Assembly: GCF_001439605.1 (NCBI RefSeq)
Contig: NZ_LMBX01000006.1
Coordinates: 121,715 to 185,714 of the forward strand
Length of the DNA stretch: 64,000 bases
Source of the DNA: Cytobacillus praedii
GTDB lineage: Bacteria > Bacillota > Bacilli > Bacillales > Cytobacillaceae
Reading direction: 5' to 3'
Made by a program: the position numbers and the translations under genes. The notes under the pieces were generated by a model. That model worked only from the letters and a program-made list of their open reading frames with translations, did no database searches and had not been told where the DNA came from. This document shows, piece by piece, positions 18,136 to 27,259 of the stretch. Positions within the stretch are counted from its first letter, which is position 1, and each line of letters starts with the position of its first letter.

Positions 18136-18573
18136 TTGAAGATCCGAAGAATAGATCATGTGGGTGTAATCGTAAATGATCTCCCTGCAGCAAAAGAGTT
18201 TTTTCTCGATGTTGGATTTGAGGTGAAAGGGGAATGGGAAATGGAAGGAGAGCTGATGGGATATGCAGTTGGGCTTAATGACGCTAAAGTAGCATGTGTA
18301 GGGTTGGGAACGCCAGAAGGTCAGACATGGATTGAGCTAATCAAATTTTATTCGCCGTCAAATGAAAAAGATAGTCAGCAGCCCTTTGCAAATACACTGG
18401 GTATCCGACATATTGCATTCACTGTTGAAAATATTGAAGCTGTTGTTGCCAAATTGAAAAACAAGGGGACGGAAATCTTTAGTGAGATACAGCAATATGA
18501 AGAAAGTTATAAATTATGCTATGTTCGTGGTCCAGAGGGAATCATTTTGGAGTTGGCTGAGGAAATCAAATAA
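18136..18573 (+). CDS. VOC family protein (glyoxalase/methylmalonyl-CoA-epimerase-like)
   Basis: TTG start after AGGAGGTAGG. The 145-residue protein has two vicinal-oxygen-chelate halves: IRRIDHVGVIV at the start and GIRHIAFTVENIEAVVAKL in the middle, ending in VRGPEGIILELAE. Metal ligands are likely His8, His97 and the final Glu, with an additional Glu in TWIELIKF. It could be an epimerase, glyoxalase or lyase; the reaction cannot be fixed from sequence. A weak U-tailed hairpin lies at about 18592-18620. Confidence 0.85.
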   Translation: MKIRRIDHVGVIVNDLPAAKEFFLDVGFEVKGEWEMEGELMGYAVGLNDAKVACVGLGTPEGQTWIELIKFYSPSNEKDSQQPFANTLGIRHIAFTVENIEAVVAKLKNKGTEIFSEIQQYEESYKLCYVRGPEGIILELAEEIK

Positions 18574-18827
18574 GTAATGTTAATTAAAGTGAAAGTACAA
18601 ATCTTTGTTACTTTTTTTTTATCGGATTAAGGCGCCTGGATGCCTGCTGTGTAGTCAGACTTCATTTTTCATTCTCTGATTTTTGCGCTTCATAGATGGA
18701 TACAGGTCTATATTACGGAGAATCTTCCTAAAAGATATTCGGAAATTCAGATAAAATAGGTGCATGTCCGTTTCAGATCTATTCATTCATTCATATCCTA
18801 TAAATACTACAGAGGAGATGAATAGCT

Positions 18828-19211
18828 GTGTCTAATGATCAATTAATTTGTCAAGAGTTTGCTAGAATTATCGGCGGGCAAGAAGGTTTTGCGGGCGGAA
18901 AATGCGTAGCAACCATAAATCGAAATGAAATAAAAGCAATCATTTTAGGAAAACGTTTCAGAGTAACCTCTTCTTTTTCATTTGAATCAAGAAATAATCG
19001 GACTGGACGAGCATTGTGCTTAGGCAGGGTAGCACTCTTGCAAAACGAAGTCGATAATTTTGTTGCTTCTATTCTTAAACAGGGCATAACAGTTTCATCC
19101 GTACACAATGAGTGGTTTTTTGATGATCCTAATTTGACTTACGTTAATATCGAAGATCTTGAGGATCCATTAGTTTTTGCAAGAAAGGTAAGAAGAGCGT
19201 TAAGGAGCTAA
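18828..19211 (+). CDS. DUF1259 (LppY/LpqO-like) protein
   Basis: GTG start after GAGGAGATG. The 127-residue protein matches the DUF1259 core: QEFARIIGG at the N-terminus, a middle strand with GRALCLGRVALLQNEV, VSSVHNEWFFDDPNLTYV, and C-terminal DDPLVFARKVRRAL-like residues. Mycobacterial LppY/LpqO carry this domain behind a lipoprotein signal; here there is no signal, so the protein is cytoplasmic. No biochemical function is known to me. Confidence 0.82.
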   Translation: MSNDQLICQEFARIIGGQEGFAGGKCVATINRNEIKAIILGKRFRVTSSFSFESRNNRTGRALCLGRVALLQNEVDNFVASILKQGITVSSVHNEWFFDDPNLTYVNIEDLEDPLVFARKVRRALRS

Positions 19212-19222
19212 CGGTCGTAAGA

Positions 19223-19260
19223 GCTGCAGATCAATGAATGGATCTGCAGCCCTTTTTTTC
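19223..19260 (+). terminator. Terminator after the DUF1259 gene
   Basis: A 10-bp perfect stem GCTGCAGATC / GATCTGCAGC with 8-nt loop, then CCTTTTTTTC. Confidence 0.9.
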
Positions 19261-19322
19261 TTATTTTTTTAATAAATCCACAAAGCCATGTCACAAATCC
19301 CCGTCCTATTTCGCCCCTATGT

Positions 19323-19826
19323 GTGAAAGATAAACAGGTTGAAAATGAAAAGGAGGCATATTTCATAGCAAATATTCATTCATCTTCCAAGATCGGCTTT
19401 GGCAGAAAGATAGCATTCACGCTTGCTCAATCAAAATGGATGGGTAAATTGATAGAGATATCCCCCAAATTAATTGATCGAATCAGCATGAAAAGTATGA
19501 AATTAGGAAGAGAAAGGAGTGGAGATGTTCCCTGGACTCCATTAAAAAGGCCGATTGAGGAAAGTCGAGTGGCTCTCATTACCACGGGAGGCATCATCCT
19601 GAAAAGCTAACTCCCATTTGACTTGAACGATTCCAAGGGGGATTGTTCCTATCGTGTGATTCCCTTAGATACACCATCAAGTGAAACGGTGATCAGTCAT
19701 TTATTTTATGATCATAGCGATGTAAAAGTTGATTTGGAAATCATGTTCCCTTTAGCCGCTCTTCACCGCTTGCAACGGGAAAGTAAAGTAGAAAGTATCG
19801 CTCCGCATCACTTCAGTTTTCAGTAA
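19323..19826 (+). pseudogene. Glycine/sarcosine/betaine-reductase-like (GrdB family) remnant
   Basis: Two segments in the same frame are separated by a TAA at 19608-19610. The first ends VPWTPLKRPIEESRVALITT then GGIILKS; the second continues LPFDLNDSKGDCSYRVIP, DTPSSETVISHLFYDHSD and SIAPHHFSF. Together they follow the family of short GrdB-like proteins. The stop stands where a glutamine (CAA) would be expected, a one-base nonsense change. The C-terminus also ends early, after HHFSFQ, where relatives continue with a GH-containing segment. The N-terminus is not well conserved. The gene is probably dead. Confidence 0.65.
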
Positions 19827-19921
19827 GGTATTCATGATTCAACATCAAAGCTGGGCAGTTAATGAAGCAGTAAATCAATTATAGTTTTTAAACAAAAGGG
19901 CACAATTCTGAGGCTTACTTG

Positions 19922-19950
19922 TTGACAATTTTTATAATTTAACATATCTT
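19922..19950 (+). promoter_or_regulatory. Candidate sigma-A promoter upstream of dabB
   Basis: TTGACA (19922-19927), a 17-bp spacer and TATCTT (19945-19950). If used, it gives a leader of about 440 nt before dabB that contains the large hairpin at 20221-20287. Confidence 0.45.
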
Positions 19951-20220
19951 ATACTTATCTTAATCGGCAGATGTTTATTTTCACCTTTATTAATAATTTG
20001 GACTTTAGCATTCTTTTAATATAATAATATTTAATATTGACTGAATGAAAAAGTATCCAAATATAAAAGGGTAGAGTAACATAAATCGATTTATTTTATA
20101 ATCAAGGAATTAATTAAAAATATACCAATGTTTGTATAGAAAGAAGTTAAAATATAAAGTTTAATAACCTATTATAAGGTAGCTCTTCAAAAAACTTCGC
20201 TGAAGTTAGTTGAAGTGAAG

Positions 20221-20287
20221 CCGACAACTTTCAATAATCAATGATTTAAAATCATCATTGAATTATTGAAAGTTGTCGGTTTTTTTA
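20221..20287 (+). terminator. Large terminator-like hairpin in the dabB leader
   Basis: About 25 bp of near-perfect stem (left arm 20221-20245, right arm 20251-20279, starting CCGACAACTTTC and ending GAAAGTTGTCGG), then eight T. It stands 108 bp before the dabB start. It is either the end of an upstream transcript or an attenuator for the dab operon. Confidence 0.7.
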
Positions 20288-20394
20288 TTGAGAAAAATAG
20301 TAAACCAATAAAAAAGTATATGAAAATCTTAATAAGTCACCTTAGTTTAAAGGTTTATTTATCGTTAATCTGGTTGAAAAAGGGAGAAATTTTA

Positions 20395-21912
20395 ATGTTC
20401 GTTTCGCTGAGTCTGTCATCCTTGTTAACATTATTTTTTATTATGCTCATTGCTTCTTGGCTAAGTGGACTATTGTTTTTACATCCACGAGTACCTCTGA
20501 GTTTTGTTCGGATTCATATTTGTATTCTGGCTTTACCCCCTTTGGTTTCTTTATTTGCTCTTGTTACTACTAGTGTAAATGACAATGTTGGTCCTTGGCA
20601 TTTGGATTCCTTAGCTTTGTTAATGGTTTTCTTTGTTCTTGCAATAGGTTTAATCATACAGCGTTTTTCAGTACGTTATTTAATGGGAGATCGTTCGTAT
20701 CGAAAATATTTTACGCTTTTTACTTTCATTACAAGTGCTGCTTCAATTGCTTGGTTAAGTGCTGATCTCCGCTTGATGATCCTATCATGGGGAGTAACGC
20801 TCGCATGTTTAACCTTAGTTATAAGATTAAACAGTGGATGGAAAGTTGCAAGTGAAGCATCTAAGGTTTCTGGCCGTTTATTTGCATTTAGCTGGTTTTC
20901 ATTTTTGTTAGCTGTAATTTGGCTATTTCACGTCACAGGTCAATGGCAGTTATCATTAGCTCTAACAAATGAAAACTTAGCTCAACTTGGAGCATGGGAA
21001 AAAACAGGGATAAATTTATTGATTATATTAGCAGTAATCATTCCAGCAGGCCAATGGCCGTTCCAAAGATGGTTAATTGAGTCTGTTGTTGCTCCGACAC
21101 CTGTTTCTGCGATTATGCACGCAGGTTTAGTAAATGCAGGCGGAATTATGCTAGCTCGATTTTCACCACTTTTTAATGGTGATATCGCTTCGATTGTACT
21201 ACTTATTCTTGCGAGCATTTCTGTATTGATTGGGACTGGCATTAGTTTAGTCCAGGTTGACTATAAGCGTCAGTTAGTAGGTTCTACGATTGGACAAATG
21301 GGGTTTATGCTCATTCAGTGTGCATTAGGTGCATATATAGCAGCTATTATTCATCTTATTTTACATGGTTTGTTCAAAGCTACGCTGTTTTTACAGGCTG
21401 GTTCGGCAGTCCGTCGCTTCGAAGGACCTACTCGCACTAATGATAGATCTTCCTATTTTTTAATTATGGCTGGCAGGACTTTAGGCTTGGTTGTAGGGGC
21501 TGCTTTTTGGCTAATGGCACCTTCTGAGGGATATCAATTGATTAGTGCGTTAATTTTAGGGTGGTCATTGTCCGTTTCTTGGACACAGCTGGTAGCTTTT
21601 GGAGAAGGAAGAATTGGCCGAGTTGCTGGCTTATCCATTCTTGGAGGAGCCGCCTTCGTTTATTTTATCATTCATCACCTTTTCTATAAGTGGCTGCATA
21701 CAACCGTGATACAGAGTGTTCAGCCCCCAATGTCGGCTATCATCATTGTCGTATGTCTCTTACTATTTGGCAGTGCTATAGGTACGTATGCTACTCGTAA
21801 TCGTTCTTCAGCTTCCTTCGCAGTACTCTATCTTTGGTTAGTACGATTAGGTGAAGCAAAGCCAAAGTCAGTAGAGAGTCATCCAAACTACCTTAAACAA
21901 TTTTTATCATAA
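20395..21912 (+). CDS. dabB: DabB, NuoL/NdhF-like membrane subunit of the DIC pump
   Basis: The start ATG 20395 follows AGGGAG; the open frame extends upstream but into the leader hairpin. The 505-residue protein has about 14 membrane helices of the proton-antiporter Mrp/NuoL family: helix VVAPTPVSAIMHAGLVNAG with the conserved histidine, and HLILHGLFKATLFLQAGS with the TM12 lysine. The length is that of B. subtilis NdhF (505). With DabA it forms the two-gene inorganic-carbon pump, where DabB is thought to couple a cation gradient to hydration of CO2 by DabA. It is 14 bp upstream of dabA. Confidence 0.92.
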   Translation: MFVSLSLSSLLTLFFIMLIASWLSGLLFLHPRVPLSFVRIHICILALPPLVSLFALVTTSVNDNVGPWHLDSLALLMVFFVLAIGLIIQRFSVRYLMGDRSYRKYFTLFTFITSAASIAWLSADLRLMILSWGVTLACLTLVIRLNSGWKVASEASKVSGRLFAFSWFSFLLAVIWLFHVTGQWQLSLALTNENLAQLGAWEKTGINLLIILAVIIPAGQWPFQRWLIESVVAPTPVSAIMHAGLVNAGGIMLARFSPLFNGDIASIVLLILASISVLIGTGISLVQVDYKRQLVGSTIGQMGFMLIQCALGAYIAAIIHLILHGLFKATLFLQAGSAVRRFEGPTRTNDRSSYFLIMAGRTLGLVVGAAFWLMAPSEGYQLISALILGWSLSVSWTQLVAFGEGRIGRVAGLSILGGAAFVYFIIHHLFYKWLHTTVIQSVQPPMSAIIIVVCLLLFGSAIGTYATRNRSSASFAVLYLWLVRLGEAKPKSVESHPNYLKQFLS

Positions 21913-21926
21913 GGAGGGGATCAGCG

Positions 21927-24551
21927 ATGAGCGTAACATCTGTATTAACGAGAGAAAATTTTAAAAAGAATGATACAAATGCTGATTTTCAAGAAAGTGA
22001 AATGAATGCCTTAATCGAATCTGCTAGCCAAGTAATTGCACCACTTTGGCCAATTTCTGCATTTGCGGCACGTAATCCGTGGATGGGACTTGAAAAGCAA
22101 TCCTTTGAAAAGGTTGCATGCTGGTTAAAAGATACGCGTGATATTGATATATACCCCAGTGCCTCTGTTATCCTTTCGGCAAAAAGTAAAGGTGAGATTG
22201 ATGAAGTTTTTGTGAAAATGGGGCTGCAGCGTTGGCTTGATTCACACTCCTTTAAGATCCCGAGGGACGAGGCAGAACGATTTTGTCATGCTGCACTAAG
22301 ATTAGACCCATTACCTTCTACCCTTTTATCATCACTTAAACTGAAGGAAATGGCTGATGGATTGAGTGGACTGAATACGGAACGTACCGAGAGTTTTTTT
22401 AAGCAGCCTATAAGTTCATTTATAGAGAATCAAGATAGTGAAAGGTTAGTCAATACGCTCGATCATCATGTCATCAAGTGGTGTAAATTATATCTTGATG
22501 ATTCTCAGGCAGGCTGGACAATGCCAAATCGAGAGGAAGGCTTTTATCGTGCATGGAAGAGTCTCATTCAATATGATCCAGCACTAAGCAAAAAGCAGCG
22601 TGAAAGATTAAAAAGCTTGCCACAAGAGGCGCATATGGCTTTAAAAGAAGCATTATTTTCACTAAAAATACCTGAATCAGAAATACAGACCTATCTTGAA
22701 GGTCACTTACTTTCCTTGCCTGGCTGGGCAGGAATGATGCTTTGGCGTTCTAGACATTCGAGCCATGAACATGCACTTCTAACAGATTATTTAGCCGTTC
22801 GAATTTCCATGGAGTGGGCACTTATAAAGCCCTACTTACCATTGACTAATCGACGATCTGAAAAAAAAGTTTCCATTACACAACTTTTAGCATCTTGGAT
22901 CCATTGGGGAGACCTTACAATCGGAGAATGGTCACAGATGGCAGCCGCTAAACAAAACGAATATTTGACATTTGCCTACAGATTTGATGAGAAACTTCGC
23001 AGGAAACTTTGGTTAGAAGCTTGGGAACAAACACACACAGATCGATTAAGTCAGAAGATTATCTCTAAACAGCCTAAAACCAACAATAAAAAATCTGTCT
23101 TAGCTCAATTAGCCTTCTGCATTGATGTTCGATCAGAACCTTTTCGTCGTCAGCTTGAAAAAGAAGGTCCGTTTGAAACGATTGGAATTGCCGGTTTCTT
23201 TGGCTTACCGATTGCAACTATGGAACTCGGGAGTAATCACAGTCATGCTTCCTTGCCGGTTATGCTAAACCCTCAGCACATAATCAAAGAGGCTGCTGAT
23301 AAAAATGAACTCAAATTATATCAACATCGTAGGCAAACAGTTAATTCCTTAAGCTACACATTTAAAACGATGAAACAGAATGTACTTGCGAGCTTACTTT
23401 TACCTGAGTTAAGTGGACCTTGGATTAGTCTCCAAATGGTAGCACGCAGCTTTGTACCAAGAAGAGCAGATCGTTTCATTCGTAATCTTCGAGAGACTTG
23501 GTTACGTAAACCTAATACAAAGCTCTTGCTAAATCATGTTCATCACCTAGATGAGGAGATACCTGTTGGGTTTTCTAAAAAAGAAAAAGTGGATTATGCC
23601 CACCAGGCACTAAAAATGATGGGGCTAACAGAGAATTTCGCACCATTTGTCGTAATATGCGGACATGGCAGTCATAGTACAAACAACCCTTACTCCGCTG
23701 CTATCGACTGTGGTGCCTGCGGTGGGGCAGCAGGTGGATTCAATGCAAGAGTTTTAGCTACTTTATGTAACCTTCCAGAAGTAAGAGAAGAGCTTGCTTC
23801 TGGAGGGATTGAAATCCCTGAGTATACCGTTTTCGCTGCCGCTGAGCATAAAACTACAGTGGATGAATTGCAATGGATCTATGTTCCTGAACTTTCCGAA
23901 GTTGCACAAGAAGCTTTCGATCGTATCGAGGCCATTATGCCTAAGGTGAGTCACAATGCAAATGCAGAGCGCCTAGCCCATTTACCAAATTTCACATCGA
24001 AACTCAAAAATCCGAATGCTGAGGCACACCGATTTGCGAAAGATTGGAGTGAGATACGTCCGGAATGGGGACTAGCCCGTAATGCTGCTTTTATTATCGG
24101 TCAACGTGAACTAACTCAGGATATTGACTTGGAAGGTAGAGCCTTCCTTCATAATTATGATTGGAACAAGGATGAAAATGGTGATCTCCTAGCTAATATT
24201 ATTGCGGGACCAGGAACAGTGACCCAATGGATTAACTTACAATATTACGCTTCAACGGTAGCACCTCATTATTATGGCAGTGGAAATAAAGCAACTCAAA
24301 CTATAACAGCAGGACTTGGAGTTATGCAGGGGAATGCCAGTGACTTGTTGGCCGGACTACCTTGGCAATCCGTCATGCAATCAGATTACGAGGCTTATCA
24401 TTCTCCGCTTCGTTTACTGATTGTCATCCAAGCACCTAGCGTATATGTAGAACGGCTATTAAATAATGATTTAGCATTTCGAGAAAAGGTTCAAAATGGA
24501 TGGGTTCGACTTGCGAGTGTTGATCCAGAAGGACATTGGGAAAACTGGTAA
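21927..24551 (+). CDS. dabA: DabA, carbonic-anhydrase-like subunit (DUF2309)
   Basis: An 874-residue peripheral protein close in length to B. subtilis YbcC (871). The zinc site of DabA is complete: Cys398 and Asp400 in AFCIDVRSEPFRRQ, His580 in VICGHGSHSTNNPY and Cys595 in AAIDCGACGG. The H-to-C spacing of 15 equals that reported for Halothiobacillus DabA. It converts CO2 to bicarbonate in a vectorial, gradient-driven way together with DabB, raising cytosolic bicarbonate. Ribosome binding site AAGGAGGGG. Confidence 0.94.
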   Translation: MSVTSVLTRENFKKNDTNADFQESEMNALIESASQVIAPLWPISAFAARNPWMGLEKQSFEKVACWLKDTRDIDIYPSASVILSAKSKGEIDEVFVKMGLQRWLDSHSFKIPRDEAERFCHAALRLDPLPSTLLSSLKLKEMADGLSGLNTERTESFFKQPISSFIENQDSERLVNTLDHHVIKWCKLYLDDSQAGWTMPNREEGFYRAWKSLIQYDPALSKKQRERLKSLPQEAHMALKEALFSLKIPESEIQTYLEGHLLSLPGWAGMMLWRSRHSSHEHALLTDYLAVRISMEWALIKPYLPLTNRRSEKKVSITQLLASWIHWGDLTIGEWSQMAAAKQNEYLTFAYRFDEKLRRKLWLEAWEQTHTDRLSQKIISKQPKTNNKKSVLAQLAFCIDVRSEPFRRQLEKEGPFETIGIAGFFGLPIATMELGSNHSHASLPVMLNPQHIIKEAADKNELKLYQHRRQTVNSLSYTFKTMKQNVLASLLLPELSGPWISLQMVARSFVPRRADRFIRNLRETWLRKPNTKLLLNHVHHLDEEIPVGFSKKEKVDYAHQALKMMGLTENFAPFVVICGHGSHSTNNPYSAAIDCGACGGAAGGFNARVLATLCNLPEVREELASGGIEIPEYTVFAAAEHKTTVDELQWIYVPELSEVAQEAFDRIEAIMPKVSHNANAERLAHLPNFTSKLKNPNAEAHRFAKDWSEIRPEWGLARNAAFIIGQRELTQDIDLEGRAFLHNYDWNKDENGDLLANIIAGPGTVTQWINLQYYASTVAPHYYGSGNKATQTITAGLGVMQGNASDLLAGLPWQSVMQSDYEAYHSPLRLLIVIQAPSVYVERLLNNDLAFREKVQNGWVRLASVDPEGHWENW

Positions 24552-24612
24552 CCGTTATTAAAAACTGTTAGTTAATCAACAAATTATAAATATTGAAGAA
24601 GGAGTGTACCTT

Positions 24613-25131
24613 ATGAATGTAGATAAAAATCAAAAAGTATTATTTTTAATAGATATGGATAACGGGTTAGAGTCTATATTACAAGAAGTAACTAATATTC
24701 AACCAGAAAATATGCTGACTATACAATGTTATGGTCCTGTAATCTCAAATCCCTATGGTGATATAATGAGGTCTGTTATCATTGCGATTTATCAGGAAAA
24801 TGTTGAGGAGATTTTTGTTGTAGGAACACATGATAAGGGAACCGCCTCATTGAATATACTTACTCAACTTGATTTTATGAAAGACAAAATACAAACATTG
24901 GATTATCTTTTTAAAAATAACAGGCCAGAATTTTCAGGTGACACGGTCAATGAATGGCTAAATGGAAAAGAAAATGATTATGACAATATCGAGAAATGTG
25001 TTAATATCATTCATCATCATCCATTAATGCCGTCACATATTAAAGTTCGAGGTTTAATAGTTAATACTAAGGATGGAAAACCCTCAATTGTTGAGGTTTC
25101 TACTATTGAAACAGCGCAAAACCTTTCCTGA
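24613..25131 (+). CDS. YbcF-like degenerate beta-carbonic-anhydrase
   Basis: ATG 24613 follows GAAGGAG (an upstream GTG at 24604 overlaps the ribosome binding site). The 172-residue protein resembles YbcF, which follows ybcC in the B. subtilis dab-like operon and is annotated as a carbonic anhydrase. The strand order fits a beta-carbonic anhydrase (VLFLIDMDNG, then EIFVVGTHDKGTASL). However, the zinc residues are not where expected: the usual Cys before the Asp is replaced by hydrophobic residues, and the H-x-x-C motif reads T-H-D-K. Catalysis is therefore doubtful and a binding or regulatory role is possible. It is 61 bp after dabA. Confidence 0.65.
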   Translation: MNVDKNQKVLFLIDMDNGLESILQEVTNIQPENMLTIQCYGPVISNPYGDIMRSVIIAIYQENVEEIFVVGTHDKGTASLNILTQLDFMKDKIQTLDYLFKNNRPEFSGDTVNEWLNGKENDYDNIEKCVNIIHHHPLMPSHIKVRGLIVNTKDGKPSIVEVSTIETAQNLS

Positions 25132-25794
25132 TCATCTTTTGTCATTTTAGAATGGAAGCGGGAGTAGCCTTCTGTTCAACCATACATGAGGGAAAGCAGT
25201 ACTATCTACAATGGATGGAAACAGGAGACAGTTACCCAACATATTTATAAATTACTAAAAAATTCTATTCAATTACTTTATAAGATACAGACGTGTTAAG
25301 GTTTTTTGAAAAATAGAGCGAGAGGTTACGCGGCTAGAATCTCTACTGAAAAAAGCTGGAATGAGAATGGAAGGCTCTTTCTAGGAATGGCTAGTAAGGG
25401 GGGAGTGGCCGGATCGTAATCTTTCTTGCGTTCCAGAAGAAATCTAAAAAAAGAATAACCATGTTATGATGGGATTACAACATCATCTCCTGCTAGATGA
25501 GGAGACTCTGGTCAGGTTGTATTAGATTATTACATATTTGAAGAGATATTTTATCGTGATTTGTGAAGATGGCAAAAAATAGTGAAGTTGAAGTGTTTTT
25601 GAAGGTCTTGTTTTTAAAGACTATTAATTGTTGAGTTGAAGGATCATATTTGTCATTCTAGGATGCACCTATAGAAGTTTAGTTAAATTTAGTATTTGCA
25701 ATGGGCACTTATATTAATAAAGATGAAAATCATTTTAGAAAGTAAAAAGAATATGGAATTGAATAATTTTTGTTTTATAGGAGATGTGTAGTAT
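25132..25794 (+). other. Decayed spacer in the dab region
   Basis: No intact gene. Short open stretches in several frames, such as ERTVTRL-like and PDRNLSCVPEE-like peptides around 25320-25450, are interrupted by stops. In B. subtilis another gene (ybcH) lies at this place, so this may be its remains or those of an insertion. Confidence 0.4.
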
Positions 25795-26163
25795 ATGAAA
25801 ATGTCTAAAGGTTCTTATGAATCTGAGATAAGTAAGGCAATTACTCAATGGGAAAAGGACTTTCTTGGACGTGGGTCTGTATCTGTTAAAACAGATATTT
25901 TACGGGATATGATAATTGTGAATTTACAAGGTATTTTAACACCAGCTGAATATACCGTTTGTGAAACAAAAGAAGGACTGTTAACTATAAAGAAAACACG
26001 TTCGGAATTAGTTGAATCAGGTATAGAAGATCTTAAAAAAATAGTATTAACTATAACCGGAGAAAAAGTAAAAAGTTTCCATACTGATATAAGCTCTCGG
26101 TCAGGTGAACGAGTGATGATTTTTAAATTATTTAATGATCTTGAGAAAAATCTATTTTTGTAA
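25795..26163 (+). CDS. DUF2294 protein (YbcI-like)
   Basis: A 122-residue soluble protein with ATG start after GGAGATGTG. It matches DUF2294: an N-terminal helix with WEKDFLGRGSVSVKTDILRD, middle VNLQGILTPAEYTV, and a C-terminal FHTDISSRSGERVMIFKL. YbcI with this domain ends the dab-like operon of B. subtilis, so its position downstream of dabBA and the YbcF-like gene supports a shared role in inorganic carbon handling. The mechanism is unknown. Confidence 0.75.
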   Translation: MKMSKGSYESEISKAITQWEKDFLGRGSVSVKTDILRDMIIVNLQGILTPAEYTVCETKEGLLTIKKTRSELVESGIEDLKKIVLTITGEKVKSFHTDISSRSGERVMIFKLFNDLEKNLFL

Positions 26164-26165
26164 AG

Positions 26166-26568
26166 AAATTTGATAAAAAAGAAAGTCTAATTCCTGATGA
26201 TGTTTCAATTGATACAGTCGATCTTATGAATGGCCATGAATTTGAATTATTTACAGCAGATTTATTTAGAAAAATGGGATATACGGTTAAATTAACAAAA
26301 CAAACTGGTGACCAAGGCATTGATGTTATTGCAGTTAAAAATCGAACTAGTTTGGGAGTACAAGGTAAGTGCTATTCTAATTCGGTTTCTAATAAGGCTA
26401 TACAAGAGGTTGCTGCAGGGATAAAATATTAAAATTTAGATAAGGCTCTAGTTATGACTAATAACTATTTCACGGAGTGCTATAGAATTAGCAGCATTCA
26501 ATGGGGTAATCTTATGGGATCGAAATATGTTGAAAGATAAACTTAGAGATTGCAAATTAAGCAACTAG
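26166..26568 (+). pseudogene. Mrr-like restriction endonuclease remnant
   Basis: Starting after the DUF2294 stop, one frame reads DDVSIDTVDLMNGHEFELF, then ADLFRKMGYTVKLTKQTGDQ and GIDVIAVKNRTSLGVQGKCY. This is the Mrr catalytic core, with Asp and the Q-x-K motif present. TAA at 26430-26432 interrupts where a tyrosine is expected (IKY-Y-NLDKALVMTNNYFT). A frameshift near 26480 follows, after which another frame continues SAIELAAFNGVILWDRNMLK. The N-terminal part of typical Mrr proteins is missing. It was probably a type IV restriction enzyme and is now inactive. Confidence 0.7.
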
Positions 26569-26674
26569 TATACAGTAATCATATTTTAATTAAATGAAAC
26601 AGCAGAAAATGATTAAAACAATTATGATAAATTATATTTTTATATGCTACTCAACTATCGAGCGCGATTATGAA

Positions 26675-26716
26675 AAAGGAATGTCTCCAAGATTGAGACA
26701 TTCCTTTATATTTTAT
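26675..26716 (+). terminator. Terminator downstream of the Mrr remnant
   Basis: Stem AAAGGAATGTCTC / GAGACATTCCTTT with a 7-nt loop, then ATATTTTAT. Confidence 0.75.
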
Positions 26717-26884
26717 AGAGTATCACTTACTTTCAACAGAGTACGACTTACAGTTTGAGTATGGAAATTTCAGTTACTTGTCAGATGGTAAGAGATATAG
26801 GAATAATATATTACTGGATTAATAAAATTGAAACAGGAAGAAAAATGAGGTGATTTTATTTTAGAAAAACTCAGGAAAATAAAT

Positions 26885-27259
26885 ATGAAAACTGCTGTAT
26901 TTATGGGAATTATTTTTTACTCTTTGACTATCTTAATCCACTTACTTATTATAAGCAAAAGTATTCCATTCACATGGATTAATGGTGGAAGGTCTGAATC
27001 ATTCGCTGAACAGCTACCAATATCTGTTATAAATATCGTTATTTCTATTATTGGAGTAGTTTTTACGTTGATTGTTGGTAGAATTAATCTATATAAATAC
27101 AAAAGAGGAATAACCGTTATATGTTGGTTTTTTGTTGTACTTTGGTCTTTTGGATTTATACAACAATTGTTTGGAACACCTTTTGAAAAAATTGTTTGTT
27201 CGTTAGTATTGCTTATAGGAGTTATCTCGAACTTGCGTATGGCGATTGAAAAAAAATAG
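26885..27259 (+). CDS. Small four-helix membrane protein, unknown function
   Basis: A 124-residue protein with four hydrophobic helices (about 5-23, 46-66, 76-98 and 101-117). I do not recognise the family. ATG 26885 has only AGGAAAAT nearby. A better ribosome binding site (GAGGTG, 26847-26852) lies in front of an upstream in-frame extension without a normal start codon, so the start may have mutated. No functional context. Confidence 0.55.
   Translation: MKTAVFMGIIFYSLTILIHLLIISKSIPFTWINGGRSESFAEQLPISVINIVISIIGVVFTLIVGRINLYKYKRGITVICWFFVVLWSFGFIQQLFGTPFEKIVCSLVLLIGVISNLRMAIEKK

Noticed and set aside
19608..19610. In-frame stop in a GrdB-like gene considered as a selenocysteine codon
   Set aside because: The codon is TAA, whereas selenocysteine uses TGA, and no SECIS-like hairpin follows.
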